A stretch of DNA of 64,000 bases from Anaerolineae bacterium (GCA_021463195.1 JAJTXZ010000011.1:1-64000), one strand, 5' to 3'; counted from the stretch's first letter, positions 6,975-16,728 are shown. Made by a program: numbers and translations. Notes: generated by a model from the sequence alone, not told the origin.

Positions 6975-7436
6975 CCTATTTCCTCCTTGGATATTTACGC
7001 GTCCGCTTGGCGGCGCGCCCCGATATTTTAACTTGCTGAAAATATCGAATTCAGGACTTGAAACTTGCGAATCCCGAAGTTTTTAGCGCCTTATCAATGA
7101 AATCCTTGCGCAAAAACAATTCCTTTGCCAAATCGCTGAAAGCGCTTTTCAACTTTCGAATTCTCCGAGAAATCGAAAGTTTGAAACTTTGCTGATGAGA
7201 GCATTGCAAAAAACAAAGAATTTTGAACGCGGAATTTTTTATCCGCGTAAATCCGCGCGCATCCGCGTCCGATAATAGTTTTTAGTTTCGGCTTGTCCGA
7301 GTTGGGAATCCGTCCTCCCCCAAAAAAAATTTTCCTCGCCCATCCTTGGACAAGGGAAAATTATTCGCGAGTATAACATACCCTTACGATTTCGCAACCG
7401 CGCAAAATTATGACGCGCGCCCGAAAAACGTCGTCG
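6975..7436. other. 462-bp intergenic region with truncated repeat R3
   Basis: No gene. It holds the leader of the channel gene, an inverted repeat CGATATTTT/AAAATATCG (7021-7047), a short inverted repeat AACTTTCGA/TCGAAAGTT near 7152-7175, and a 48-bp shortened relative of R1/R2 at 7225-7272 ending CATCCGCGTCCGATAAT. The rest is AT-richer DNA without recognisable content. Confidence 0.7.
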
Positions 7437-8783
7437 CTATTGCGTCACCCCCGTAAAATTAAATCCATCCACCACCAGCGCGGGCGCGCGAAAGCTCATT
7501 TCGGTGCGTTCGTCGTACATCAAATGGGTCTCGCGTCCAACCGCGCGCGTATTTTTGAAAATGTCGAGATACGACGAAGTAAAACGCAAATTTTTGACCG
7601 GCAGCGTCACCTGTCCATTCTCAATCAAAAACGTGCCGTCGCGCGTCAATCCCGTCATCATCACATGCAGCGGATGCACGACGCGCGTGTACCAAAAACG
7701 CGTCACCAAAATTCCGCGCGTCACCTGCGCGACGAGTTCGGCTTGACTCGCGGCGCCGGGCGCTAGAAATAAATGCTGCGGCAGCGGGCCCGTCAGATTT
7801 GGCGCGGGCAGCGCATGACCGGTCGAAGCCACATTGTCGCGCTGCGCCGTAAACGTGTCATACGCCACCTCGCGCGCGACGCCTTGCGCGATGAACGTAA
7901 CACGCTGGCGCGGCACGCCTTCATAATCGAACGGCAGCGGAAAACCCGCGCGGTCCGTGCCGTCATCGTACACGCTCACCAGCGGACTGAACAGCGCTTC
8001 ACCGCGCCGCCCGCGCACAAAGGAACGTTCTTCTTGCACCGCCAACGCGTTGAACGTATGCCACGCCGTATATTGCAGCGCCGACGCCACCGCTTCCGGC
8101 TCCAATACCACCGTATATTCACCCGGCGCAAGCGCGATCGGATTGAGCGAACGCTGCGCCTTGTCCAACGCGCGCTGCGCGACCGCGCGCGCGTCAATTT
8201 CGCGCGCATCCGGCGAAGCGGTTGAAGCAAAGCCCGACGCGGTCCCGGCATCGTTCATAATCACCGCGCTCAAGTCGGCGCGCGTGCCGCGATGATACAC
8301 ACGCGTCCCCAGCGAAGTGACAACCGCGAGTTCGTACGCCTGCGTGCGAAACGCGCCCGCCGCAATCCATTTCTGCGCGGCGGCAGGCCGACAAATCTGT
8401 TCAATCACCCGCGCGCGCGTTTCAGGCGCGCAGTCCGCCGTATTTGCCGCATACGCGTCAATTTGTTGCGGCGCGCGCGGCTGCGGCAAACGCGCATTCT
8501 GCGGATTTTCGGGTTGCAGCTGCGCGATCGCGCGCGCCATATCCACCGCGCGTTTGATGCCTTCGGGCGAAATATCGTTTGACTCGGCGACGCCGGTGCG
8601 TTTGCCGAGAATGACGCGCACGCGCGCGGTGACGTTCGATTCAAAAATATTTTGATGAATCGCGTTATTGGCAAAGCGCGATAGCGCCGTGTCGGTCCCG
8701 CGCAAAACAATTTCCGTTTGGTCCGCTTTGGAATGCCCGAGCGCAATCTCGGCGAGTTGTTCGAGTTTTTCGTGACCCAACAT
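7437..8783 (-). CDS. tldE: TldE/PmbA subunit of the TldD-TldE metallopeptidase
   Basis: 448 aa. TldE is the non-catalytic partner that forms the TldD/TldE heterodimer, a zinc-dependent peptidase that threads unfolded peptides. Known roles include maturation of ribosomally made peptides and degradation of the CcdA antitoxin in Escherichia coli. The family layout is visible (ARVRVILGKRTGVAESNDIS near the start, PLHVMMTGLTRDGTFLIENG near the end), and the HEXXXH zinc motif is absent as expected. The start is Met at 8783 (MLGHEKLEQL), since the upstream extension is low-complexity. It lies 74 bp downstream of tldD, and no ribosome-binding site is obvious. Confidence 0.9.
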   Translation of the reverse strand: MLGHEKLEQLAEIALGHSKADQTEIVLRGTDTALSRFANNAIHQNIFESNVTARVRVILGKRTGVAESNDISPEGIKRAVDMARAIAQLQPENPQNARLPQPRAPQQIDAYAANTADCAPETRARVIEQICRPAAAQKWIAAGAFRTQAYELAVVTSLGTRVYHRGTRADLSAVIMNDAGTASGFASTASPDAREIDARAVAQRALDKAQRSLNPIALAPGEYTVVLEPEAVASALQYTAWHTFNALAVQEERSFVRGRRGEALFSPLVSVYDDGTDRAGFPLPFDYEGVPRQRVTFIAQGVAREVAYDTFTAQRDNVASTGHALPAPNLTGPLPQHLFLAPGAASQAELVAQVTRGILVTRFWYTRVVHPLHVMMTGLTRDGTFLIENGQVTLPVKNLRFTSSYLDIFKNTRAVGRETHLMYDERTEMSFRAPALVVDGFNFTGVTQ

Positions 8784-8801
8784 GAAAAAGTAAAAAGTGA
8801 A

Positions 8802-8851
8802 AAAGTTAAAAGCCAAAGTAAAATGCAATCCCGCTTCAAGCTTTTAACTTT
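8802..8851. repeat. Inverted repeat in the tldD-tldE gap
   Basis: Exact 12-bp arms AAAGTTAAAAGC (8802-8813) and GCTTTTAACTTT (8840-8851) separated by 26 bp, in AT-rich DNA between the two genes. It has no clear terminator tail. A folded RNA here could tune tldE expression. Confidence 0.6.
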
Positions 8852-8857
8852 GCGCTT

Positions 8858-10312
8858 TTAGCTTCTAGAGAATACTTTGACGTTTCGAAACCGCGCGGGA
8901 CTCGCGCCGTGACCCGTGCGAATCGTCTGCGCGGGCTGACCTTTGCCACAGCGCGGCGTGCCCCACACGACCCATTCCGCTTCATCGCAAATCGCGTCGC
9001 AGCCGCGCCAAAAGATGGGGGTAACGCCAGTATAAATTGGATTTTTCAACAGGCGCGTTTTCTTGCCGCCTTTGATTTCCCATGCCAGCTCGCAGCCAAA
9101 TTGAAAATTCAACCGTTTGTCGTCAATGCTCCACGAACGATTGGTGTCAAAATAAATGCCGTCGTCCGTATCCGCGATGAGGTCATCCAATTTCCATGCG
9201 CCGGGCAAGAGATTGATATTCGTCATACGAATCAGCGGCAAATGATTCCAACTTTCCGCGCGCATCGTGCCGTTGGAACGACCGAGATTCATTTCCGTCG
9301 CGAGTTCGCGATTCGTCATATAGCCGACAAAGCGTCCATCTTTGACGACCTCGATGCGCTGCGCCGGCACGCCTTCATCATCATAGCCAAACGTGCCAAG
9401 CCCGCCCGGCGTCGTCGCGTCGGCGGTCAGATTGACGATTTCGGAGCCGTACTGCAAATGATAAAGTTTTTCGGGCGTCAAAAATGAAGTGCCTGCGAAC
9501 GACGCTTCTTGTTTCAGCACACGGTCGAGTTCAATCGGATGTCCGCACGATTCATGCACTTGGAGCGCGACTTGATTGCCGCTCAAAATCACCGTCGTCG
9601 CGTCGAGCGCGGGACACGCGTCGGCGCGCAGCAATTCAACCGCTTCTTGCGTGAGGCGCGGCGCGTTTTCCACCAGCTGTTGTTCCAGCACAAATTCAAA
9701 GCCGCGCGTCTGCTGATGCCTGCCCCAGGGCCAAGTGCGCGTCTGCACCTCGCCCGCTTCATTGGTCGCCAGCGCTTGAATCTCGCATCCGCTCTCGACA
9801 ATTTCTTGTTGAATAAACGCGCCTTCGCTGGACGCGAAAGTTTTTTCTTCGCGCACAAAAACCAGTTCCGAGGTGGTCACCAAATGAACATTCTTGGGTT
9901 TGGCGCGTCGCATCTCTGAATCGGCTTTGAGCAGCAGGTTGATTTTGTCGGACATGGACACCATAAAGGGGTCCAGTTTAAAAGCGGAACGAAAGACGCC
10001 TTTATTGGCTTCGGGCTGACCGAGCCGCACCTCGCGCGTCTTGGTCAGCGCGCTAGCGCGCGCGTTTTGCAGCGCGCGATTGACGGTCGCGTCCACATCG
10101 GCATAATCATCGCGCGAACAGGCGGCAAAGCCCCACGCGCCGTCGGCGATTACGCGCACACCAAAACCCTGCGATTCCTGCTGCACCATTTCCTGCACGC
10201 GGCTATCTTTGACGCCGAGCGTTTGAACCGTGCGATTCACCACTCGCACATCGCAATACGTCGCGCCGCGCATTTGCGCCATATTGAGAATACGCGCAGA
10301 TAAATCTTTCAT
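8858..10312 (-). CDS. tldD: TldD catalytic subunit of the TldD-TldE metallopeptidase
   Basis: 484 aa. Zinc peptidase subunit with the family motif HESCGH (HEXXXH, residues 253-258) within LQVHESCGHPIELDRVL. A conserved C-terminal core follows (TNIxLLPG-type TNINLLPGAWKLDDLIADTD). The start is Met at 10312 (MKDLSARILN), the first ATG of a frame otherwise opened by TTG. It is the upstream gene of the tldD-tldE pair. A DUF885 metallopeptidase lies 52 bp further upstream in the same direction. No RiPP precursor or other tailoring gene is adjacent, so the substrate is not indicated. Confidence 0.93.
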   Translation of the reverse strand: MKDLSARILNMAQMRGATYCDVRVVNRTVQTLGVKDSRVQEMVQQESQGFGVRVIADGAWGFAACSRDDYADVDATVNRALQNARASALTKTREVRLGQPEANKGVFRSAFKLDPFMVSMSDKINLLLKADSEMRRAKPKNVHLVTTSELVFVREEKTFASSEGAFIQQEIVESGCEIQALATNEAGEVQTRTWPWGRHQQTRGFEFVLEQQLVENAPRLTQEAVELLRADACPALDATTVILSGNQVALQVHESCGHPIELDRVLKQEASFAGTSFLTPEKLYHLQYGSEIVNLTADATTPGGLGTFGYDDEGVPAQRIEVVKDGRFVGYMTNRELATEMNLGRSNGTMRAESWNHLPLIRMTNINLLPGAWKLDDLIADTDDGIYFDTNRSWSIDDKRLNFQFGCELAWEIKGGKKTRLLKNPIYTGVTPIFWRGCDAICDEAEWVVWGTPRCGKGQPAQTIRTGHGASPARFRNVKVFSRS

Positions 10313-10364
10313 GTTGCTAGCCAAGTAACAAGCAGCAAGTTAGGCAAGGATGCGTTTTCTCCTG

Positions 10365-11990
10365 CTACCTGCTTCCTGCTACCTTTTCCTCCATCTCTTT
10401 TTCCACCAATACAAACGGAACCGTCCCCGAATCCAATAGCAAATCGTGAAATTTTTTCAAGGGCAGCCGGCGAAACTTTTTGCGCAAGCGTTCGACTTCG
10501 AGTTCGCCAATCAGATAACTCATCGGCTGGCCCGGTTCGGCGACGTAACGCCGCGTTTCGGCGCGCGCCGCGCTGCGCGAGAGTCCCGCCTTGTCCACCA
10601 AAAAACGCGCCGCGTCATCCATCGGCAAGCCGTAACAGTGGATCCCGATTTCGTTAATCACCCGCGCGGCGCGCCACAAGCGGTCCTTGAGTTGAAACAA
10701 GCGCACGCGCGGGTCTTGATAATAACCCGCCTGATTCATCAGTTCTTCGCAATAGAGCGCCCATCCTTCGGCAAAAATGGAGGAGGAAAAATGTTTGCGC
10801 CAGCGCGAACCGACTTGATTCGCGCGCGCAAGTTGGACATGATGCCCCGGATACGCTTCATGCGCGGCGGTGACGGGATATAAATAATTGCAGTGTTCTT
10901 CGAGCTGTTCAATTTGCTGCGCACGCGGCGCGCGCGCATCCACCGGCGTCACCCAAAATTGACCGCGCTGGTCTTGCTCGAACGGACCGGGCGCAATGTA
11001 CGCGGCGAAACTGTTGAGCGCGCGTTCGAATGGCGGGGTCGCGATCACCTCGCAATCCTGTTCGGGCAGCGTCACCAAATCGCGTTCGCGCACAAAATCG
11101 CGCAAGCGCGCGACTTCACGGCGATATGCGCCCAACAAACCATTGCGCGCGGGAAATTCGGCGCGCGCTTGCGCCGTAATCTCGCGCCACGTTTTTGACT
11201 TGTCAATCCGCTTTGCCCACGCCGCCATCTCGCGTTCCGTTTCCGCAAACACGCGCTCGCCCATCATCACCACCTCTTCGATGGTGTACGGCAGCATGTG
11301 GTCATAACGCAAAATTTTCGCGTAATGCTTGGCGCCGACGCCGAGTTTGCCGGTTGACGTGAGCGTCAAATCATCTTGCAGATATTTCAAAAATTCGCGC
11401 AGCGCGCCGAGCGCCTGTTTCACCGCGCGCGTAAACCGACGCGGCGGTTTCATCTGCGCGGCGATTTCGGGTCCAAGCAGCGCGCAAAATTCAATCGCGC
11501 CTTCAGTTTCTTCAATGCCAATTTCGGTGAGAATGTATGGCGGATTTTTGAGATTCGCGCGCGCGGCATCGAGCAGCGCCGGCACCTGCTCCAGGCGCGC
11601 GGCGAGATTATTTATGCGTTCCGCGCGCGGCGCAAAGTCGCGCGCCGCGAGCAGAAAAATCGAAAAGAACGCGTCGGACACGTAATACGACGGGTCAGTT
11701 TCCCAATCGCGCGTATCCGCCAGCAGCCACAACTCATTTTCAATGTCGCTGACAATCAAAGCATAATCGGCGTCCGCGCCATTCTGTAACTGCGTCGCGT
11801 CCAACGCGCGAAACTTGCGGCGAAACGCTTTTAATTCGCGGATGCGCGCTTGAATGGCGGATTGCGAAAGATCGTCGAGCAGATGGTCGTACGTGTGGAT
11901 GCCCAAATCCGTCGCCAACGTCGGCGCAGAACGATACACGGCTTTAAAATATGCGGTTGCGAGTTGTTCAAAACGCTGACGTTCGTCCAT
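10365..11990 (-). CDS. DUF885-family zinc carboxypeptidase-like protein
   Basis: 541 aa from Met at 11990 (MDERQRFEQLATAYF); a longer start at 12041 is possible but adds atypical sequence. The motif HEAYPGHHVQLA is the HExxPGHH signature of the DUF885 family, predicted gluzincin-type metallopeptidases. A downstream acidic helix (IFAEGWALYCEELM) supplies the third zinc ligand. The visible N-terminus has no signal peptide, so it is likely cytoplasmic. It is co-directional with tldD and tldE, giving three peptidase-related genes in a row; a shared peptide-turnover role is inference. Confidence 0.85.
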   Translation of the reverse strand: MDERQRFEQLATAYFKAVYRSAPTLATDLGIHTYDHLLDDLSQSAIQARIRELKAFRRKFRALDATQLQNGADADYALIVSDIENELWLLADTRDWETDPSYYVSDAFFSIFLLAARDFAPRAERINNLAARLEQVPALLDAARANLKNPPYILTEIGIEETEGAIEFCALLGPEIAAQMKPPRRFTRAVKQALGALREFLKYLQDDLTLTSTGKLGVGAKHYAKILRYDHMLPYTIEEVVMMGERVFAETEREMAAWAKRIDKSKTWREITAQARAEFPARNGLLGAYRREVARLRDFVRERDLVTLPEQDCEVIATPPFERALNSFAAYIAPGPFEQDQRGQFWVTPVDARAPRAQQIEQLEEHCNYLYPVTAAHEAYPGHHVQLARANQVGSRWRKHFSSSIFAEGWALYCEELMNQAGYYQDPRVRLFQLKDRLWRAARVINEIGIHCYGLPMDDAARFLVDKAGLSRSAARAETRRYVAEPGQPMSYLIGELEVERLRKKFRRLPLKKFHDLLLDSGTVPFVLVEKEMEEKVAGSR

Positions 11991-12061
11991 GCCAGTCAAA
12001 CGGAAAAAGATAAAACAGCGCGATAGGATGTTTGAACGCATCCATCATTTCGCCGTTTTAT

Positions 12062-12481
12062 TTATCCGCCGCCCGCCTTCCGCGCGCGCTTTTCTTCAAA
12101 GCGTTGATTAAAGCGTTCCAGATCCACGACAAAGCGCGTGTGCGTTCCCTCGCCGATTTTTTCGATATCGTCCCACGCTTCCACCTTGAACACCACCTTG
12201 CGCCCATCGTGTTCAATCACTTCCGCGCGCGCGCGCGCCGTCATACCGACCGGCGTCGCGGCGAGATGTTTGATGTTCAACTCCGTGCCGACAGTCGTTT
12301 GTCCTTCACCCAACGCCGTTCTAACCGCGTTAAAGGCGGCATTTTCCAACAGCGCGACTAGCGCGGGCGTGGCAAATGCCGCGACCAAGCCGCTGTCCCA
12401 GAACGCGGCGGTCTGTTCCAACGCGACGATTTGAATCGCCTCGCCAACTAGGCCCATAAGCTGGGTATCCGTATTTTTCAT
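12062..12481 (-). CDS. FlK-like acyl-CoA thioesterase (hotdog fold)
   Basis: 139 aa, the usual size for a single-hotdog thioesterase. It matches the fluoroacetyl-CoA thioesterase FlK group. T38 and E46 in TPALVALLE and H72 in NIKHLAATPVG are placed like the Thr-Glu-His catalytic residues of FlK. The family hydrolyses small acyl-CoA esters; many members simply recycle CoA, so the fluoro-specific function should not be assumed. GAGGA lies seven bases before the ATG. It is 20 bp from the next start at 12041 and shares direction with the peptidase genes. Confidence 0.85.
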   Translation of the reverse strand: MKNTDTQLMGLVGEAIQIVALEQTAAFWDSGLVAAFATPALVALLENAAFNAVRTALGEGQTTVGTELNIKHLAATPVGMTARARAEVIEHDGRKVVFKVEAWDDIEKIGEGTHTRFVVDLERFNQRFEEKRARKAGGG

Positions 12482-12555
12482 TTGCGAATCCTCGTATTTT
12501 TGAATGCTCGAACAGAACGAATAAACATGGCGGTTTTTTGCTTGCCAATGCTAGA

Positions 12556-12587
12556 AACAAAAAACCGAGCAGCATGTGCCGCTCGGC
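12556..12587 (-). terminator. Intrinsic terminator after ftsH
   Basis: Stem CCGAGC(G)GC/GC(T)GCTCGG with loop ACAT, followed on the reverse strand by TTTTTTG. It lies about 130 bp after the ftsH stop codon. Confidence 0.75.
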
Positions 12588-12718
12588 TATTGTATCAACG
12601 CATCGCAAAAAATTGAAACTGCGCTGATGTAAAATCACTTGGCTTTGGGCTGGACAAAATATTTTTCAATTTTTTCGGCGTCATGCCAACCCGCAATATT
12701 ACATCCGTTGACGGCGCG

Positions 12719-14674
12719 TTACGCCGGCGATGGCGCGAGCGGCGGCAGCGCGCCGCGTTCAGAGGACGGCGGCGTTTCCGACTTTGGCATCGTCGGCGCG
12801 TTCGTTGTGACGGGAATCGGCGTATAGCGCGGGCGATCGAATTTTGGCGCGTCCGCAAAGATCGCTTCAAATTCCGCCGCGTCCACCGTTTCGACCTTGA
12901 TGAGTCGGTCCGAAAGTTCCACCAACTTGTGTTGATATTTTGTCAGAATTTCGGCCGCGCGATCATACGCTTCTGTGACCAAACGGCGCACTTCGGAATC
13001 AATATCTTGCGCGACCTGTTCCGAATAATTACGCTGTTCGGAAATTTCGCGTCCGAGAAAAACCAATTCTTCGCGGTCGCCGAATGTGCGCGGACCGAGC
13101 TTGTCGCTCATGCCATAGCGCGTAACCATCGAGCGCGCCATATCCGTCACACGTTCGAGATCATTCGACGCGCCAGTCGTGATTTCGCCAAAGGTAATCT
13201 GTTCCGCCGCGCGTCCGCCGAGCAATGCCGCCATATCATCCAAGAATTTCGCGCGCCGCATGAGATAGCGGTCATCTTCCGGCAAGTGCATCGTAATTCC
13301 GAGCGCCATGCCGCGCGAAACAATCGAAACTTTGTACACCGGATCGCAGTTCGGCAGCATCCGCATCACAATCGCGTGCCCCGCTTCGTGCGCGGCGATG
13401 ACGCGTTTTTCGTCTTCGCTAATCACGCGGCTCTTGCGTTCAGGTCCCGCAATCACTTTTTCGACCGCTTCTTGCAATTCGGGCATGCCAATCGCTTTTT
13501 TATTGCGTCGCGCCGCCAGAATCGCCGCCTCATTCACCAGATTTTCGATGTCCGCGCCCGAAAAGCCCGGCGTAGATTTTGCCACCGCGACCAAATTTAC
13601 ATCGTCGCCCAACGGCTTGCCGCGCGTATGCACTTCCAAAATCGCTTTGCGCCCGACCATATCGGGGCGGTCCAAGACAACGCGGCGGTCAAAACGACCG
13701 GGGCGCAACAGCGCCGGGTCGAGAATATCGGGACGATTGGTCGAAGCGACGATAATGACATTCGTGTCCGTATCAAAACCATCCATCTCGACCAAGATTT
13801 GATTCAAAGTCTGTTCGCGTTCATCGTGCGAACCGCCGAGACCGGCGCCGCGATGGCGCCCTACCGCGTCAATTTCATCCACAAACACGATGCAGGGCGA
13901 ATTGCGTTTCGCGGTGTCAAACAAATCGCGCACGCGGCTCGCGCCGACGCCGACAAACATTTCCACAAATTCAGAACCGCTGATGCTGAAAAACGGCACG
14001 TTCGCCTCGCCGGCGACCGCGCGCGCCAACAAAGTTTTGCCGGTGCCGGGCGGACCTACAAGCAGCACGCCTTTGGGAATGCGCGCGCCGAGCGCGGTGA
14101 ATTTATCCGGCTCTTTTAAAAATTCGACGACTTCTGCCAATTCCGATTTAGCTTCTTCCACGCCCGCTACATCCGCAAACGTGACCGTCGGCTTGTCGCC
14201 GCTAAACATCCGCGCGCGCGATTTGCCAAACGACATGGCTTGATTGTTGCCCGATTGCGCTTGCCGCATCAAGAAAAAGAACAAACCGCCAATCAACAAC
14301 ACGGGCAAAATCGCGCCCAACAACGTAATGATATTGTCCCATTGCATCGAATTTTCATAGCTGGGATTGGCTGCCGCGAGCTGGTCTTGCGTGACGCCCA
14401 GATTCATCATTGTAGTTTCAAAGGTTGCGTTGGGCGAGCGCGAAAATTGCGCCGAAGCGGTTTGACCGTTGTTCTTGAACGTAATCGTAACGGTCGGCGC
14501 AGCTACCGACGCTTTAGAGACATCGCCTTTTTTGATTGCGGCGGCGACTTCGGAAATGGTAATCTGCTTGGTTTGATGCGGCTGTTGAAAAACTTGATAT
14601 GCCAACGCCGCCAAAACCACGATAATGAGCAAATAAACTAGCCCATTGCGATACCATTGATTATTTGGATTCAT
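12719..14674 (-). CDS. ftsH: ATP-dependent zinc metalloprotease FtsH
   Basis: 651 aa, inner-membrane AAA protease that degrades misfolded membrane proteins and short-lived regulators. Order: TM1 (about 11-27), an extracytoplasmic domain of about 85 residues, TM2 (about 115-136), the AAA domain with Walker A GPPGTGKT (207-214) and Walker [10 protein letters not shown] (262-270), the second region of homology with RPGRFDRR (324-331), and the zinc motif HEAGH (429-433). A Pro-rich tail of about 40 residues ends the protein. Everything needed for activity is present. It is monocistronic with its own promoter and terminator. Confidence 0.97.
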   Translation of the reverse strand: MNPNNQWYRNGLVYLLIIVVLAALAYQVFQQPHQTKQITISEVAAAIKKGDVSKASVAAPTVTITFKNNGQTASAQFSRSPNATFETTMMNLGVTQDQLAAANPSYENSMQWDNIITLLGAILPVLLIGGLFFFLMRQAQSGNNQAMSFGKSRARMFSGDKPTVTFADVAGVEEAKSELAEVVEFLKEPDKFTALGARIPKGVLLVGPPGTGKTLLARAVAGEANVPFFSISGSEFVEMFVGVGASRVRDLFDTAKRNSPCIVFVDEIDAVGRHRGAGLGGSHDEREQTLNQILVEMDGFDTDTNVIIVASTNRPDILDPALLRPGRFDRRVVLDRPDMVGRKAILEVHTRGKPLGDDVNLVAVAKSTPGFSGADIENLVNEAAILAARRNKKAIGMPELQEAVEKVIAGPERKSRVISEDEKRVIAAHEAGHAIVMRMLPNCDPVYKVSIVSRGMALGITMHLPEDDRYLMRRAKFLDDMAALLGGRAAEQITFGEITTGASNDLERVTDMARSMVTRYGMSDKLGPRTFGDREELVFLGREISEQRNYSEQVAQDIDSEVRRLVTEAYDRAAEILTKYQHKLVELSDRLIKVETVDAAEFEAIFADAPKFDRPRYTPIPVTTNAPTMPKSETPPSSERGALPPLAPSPA

Positions 14675-14721
14675 CTTGTAATCACCGTTCCTTCATCCGC
14701 CAATGCAATAGCGGCGCGTAA

Positions 14722-14750
14722 ATTATAACAGAATTTCCCTGCTTGTCGAA
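14722..14750 (-). promoter_or_regulatory. Candidate ftsH promoter
   Basis: Reverse strand: TTCGAC (14745-14750), 17 bp, TATAAT (14722-14727), about 47 bp before the ftsH ATG. The -10 is consensus; the -35 is weak. Confidence 0.5.
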
Positions 14751-14773
14751 CAAATTCGCCGACGGGACGCGCA

Positions 14774-15757
14774 TCACGCCGTCAGCGCGCGTCCGGGCGC
14801 ATCGTCCAAAAATGCGCGCGCTAATTCGTTTACAGTCGCGGGTTCTTCTTCATGCGGCAAATGCCCCGCCGTTTCAATCCATTCTAAATGCGCGTTGGGC
14901 AGCGCGCGCAAATGTCGCGACGCGTGCCAAATCGGCACAACGCGGTCGCGTTTGCCCCAGATCAGCAAAGTCGGCGCAGTCACCGCGCCGAGACCGCGCG
15001 GCACATCCGCCTCGCGTTTTGATCTGGACATGGCAATCAACGCGTCATGCGTGCCGCGCACGCGCATCATTTGTTGACGCAGCGCGACGGCATCGGGCGT
15101 AATGCGCGCCGCGTCGCCGTAAGCGTAACGCACTGGATTGACGCGTTCGCCTTGCCATTTTTCATACAAACCCATCATACCGCGCGAGACGCGCGGCGGC
15201 ATCGTACGCAAACCATTGCGCGGAAACGCCGCATACAAATAAGTGGCGGGCGCAATCAATACCAATTTGTGAATCAATTCGGGGAAATCATACGCAAACT
15301 GCAATGCCAGCGCGCCGCCCATCGAATGCCCAATTACCGTCGCGCGCGTGAGCTGCTGCGCCGCGAAAAACTCGCGCAGAAACTGCGCCTGTTGCTTGAG
15401 CGTATAAATCGGCGCGCGCACGCGGTCGGACGAACCGAAACCCAATACGTCAATGGCATAGACGCGATGCGTTTGCGCCCACACCGGCACATTGCGCCGC
15501 CACGTTTGCAGCGAATCCAAGAAACCGTGAATCAAAACAAGCGGCGCGCCTTTGCCTTGGACCGTATAGTGCATGCGCCAACCCGCCGACGTGGTGAAAT
15601 ATTCACCGCTCGCGGCATCTTCGTTTTGCGCGTTTTCAAATTCGTCCAAATAGTGATTGCCGTAGCGCAGCGCCGCCATCAATCCCGCCAACGCGCCTGC
15701 CGCCGCCACGCCCAACCCAACTTTCTTCCAAGTTCTGTTATCCATGCTAAATCTCAT
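14774..15757 (-). CDS. Membrane-anchored alpha/beta-fold hydrolase
   Basis: 327 aa. An N-terminal hydrophobic stretch (about 12-31, VGLGVAAAGALAGLMAAL) acts as signal anchor. The hydrolase core has the oxyanion segment LIHGFLDS (75-82), the nucleophile elbow GHSMGG with Ser145, and the C-terminal histidine in AGHLPHEEEP. Serine hydrolase of the esterase/lipase/epoxide-hydrolase superfamily; the substrate cannot be assigned. Met5 (15745) is an alternative start. No operon partner is obvious. Confidence 0.8.
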   Translation of the reverse strand: MRFSMDNRTWKKVGLGVAAAGALAGLMAALRYGNHYLDEFENAQNEDAASGEYFTTSAGWRMHYTVQGKGAPLVLIHGFLDSLQTWRRNVPVWAQTHRVYAIDVLGFGSSDRVRAPIYTLKQQAQFLREFFAAQQLTRATVIGHSMGGALALQFAYDFPELIHKLVLIAPATYLYAAFPRNGLRTMPPRVSRGMMGLYEKWQGERVNPVRYAYGDAARITPDAVALRQQMMRVRGTHDALIAMSRSKREADVPRGLGAVTAPTLLIWGKRDRVVPIWHASRHLRALPNAHLEWIETAGHLPHEEEPATVNELARAFLDDAPGRALTA

Positions 15758-15866
15758 TCTCGGCTGCGCGCCCTCAGTCGTCTATTTGTGGCTCGCATCC
15801 ACTACACCTTACGGACAGAACCTTAAACCCAGATGAAAAAAAACGCCCTTTGGCAAAAATAAATTC

Positions 15867-15958
15867 CTGATGATTATCCACATCGCGAAAACGTAGCGGA
15901 TTTTCAGACCCTCAGGGTTTTCGAAAACCCTGAGGGTCTGGAAATCCGGATAATCAAC
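15867..15958. mobile_element. Palindromic mobile element, copy G (92 bp)
   Basis: Flanked by a 9-bp direct repeat AATAAATTC (15858-15866 and 15959-15967), which looks like a target-site duplication. The outer ends TGATTATCC/GGATAATCA are inverted. The centre (15905-15940) is a 36-bp perfect palindrome with the core AGGGTTTTCGAAAACCCT. The same architecture recurs at 28712-28805. Confidence 0.75.
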
Positions 15959-15984
15959 AATAAATTCGTTTGCCCGGGCGCTAT

Positions 15985-16671
15985 TCATTCTAAACTTGCC
16001 ACCAATTCGCGCACTTTTTTTGCCGCGTCCACCACATACGGCGGATTGTGTCCCGGCAAAATAATCTCAAAATCCAATTTTGCCACCATCCGCAAAGAGC
16101 GCAGATACGCCGCCGGGTCAATAATCGTCGGCGGCGGCGCGACGCGAAAGCCGCCCGCGCTCGCGCTCAATAAATCGCCGCTAATGAGTATATCGCGCCG
16201 ATGCAGACAAATGTGGCCCGGCGTTTGTCCCGGAGTGTGAATGACGCGCCAGCCGTTGATTTCATCGCCCTCTTCCAACGTCCGCTCAAGCGAGACAATC
16301 ATGGCGTCGCCAAAGCCGACTTTGGCGATCGCGTTCTGAAACACGCGCTCGACGGAACGGCGCGCCGCGCGCCGCGAACGTCTGCCGGTGAGATACGGCG
16401 CATCGGCTTGATGCGCCAACGCGTGCGCGCCGGTGCGCCGCTTTAAAAGCCACAATCCGCCGCTGTGTCCGATATGATGATGCGTCAAAATAATTTTACG
16501 CACTTGAATCGGCTGCACGCCGATACTCGCCAAATCTCGCAAAATATTTTCGCCGCGGCCGGGCGCGCCGGTATCAATCAACATCGGCTCGGGGCGCGCA
16601 ATGAAATAGACGCGGCAGCCCGCGCCTTCGCTGCAAAACACGCCTGCGCCTTTGTCAATTTCGTAAATCAT
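15985..16671 (-). CDS. Metallo-beta-lactamase-fold hydrolase with altered metal motif
   Basis: 228 aa. MBL fold: LIDTGAPGRGE, then THHHIGHSGG where the family normally has THxHxDH. His64, His66 and His69 are present but the aspartate at 68 is Gly. Later elements are intact: HTPGQTPGHICLH, SGDLLS and the final LPGHNPPY. Loss of the Asp that helps bind the second metal should weaken or change dinuclear catalysis. Other members act on glutathione thioesters, lactones or nucleotides; substrate unknown. It is transcribed in the same direction as the PIG-L gene, 57 bp away. Confidence 0.75.
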   Translation of the reverse strand: MIYEIDKGAGVFCSEGAGCRVYFIARPEPMLIDTGAPGRGENILRDLASIGVQPIQVRKIILTHHHIGHSGGLWLLKRRTGAHALAHQADAPYLTGRRSRRAARRSVERVFQNAIAKVGFGDAMIVSLERTLEEGDEINGWRVIHTPGQTPGHICLHRRDILISGDLLSASAGGFRVAPPPTIIDPAAYLRSLRMVAKLDFEIILPGHNPPYVVDAAKKVRELVASLE

Positions 16672-16728
16672 TTGCGCTCAAGCTTGTTCAAAGTGAACAA
16701 TTAAAATCTGCCGCGCTTGCGCGCGCGT

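Noticed and set aside
12062-12481. Specific fluoroacetate resistance from the FlK-like protein
   Set aside because: The fold and triad match, but most FlK-like proteins in genomes are not fluoroacetyl-specific. No fluorometabolite genes are nearby.
12683-14119. Long forward-strand open frame (478 codons) opposite ftsH
   Set aside because: It mirrors a fully recognisable ftsH. Its translation is Arg/His-rich without motifs, as expected from the CGCG bias.
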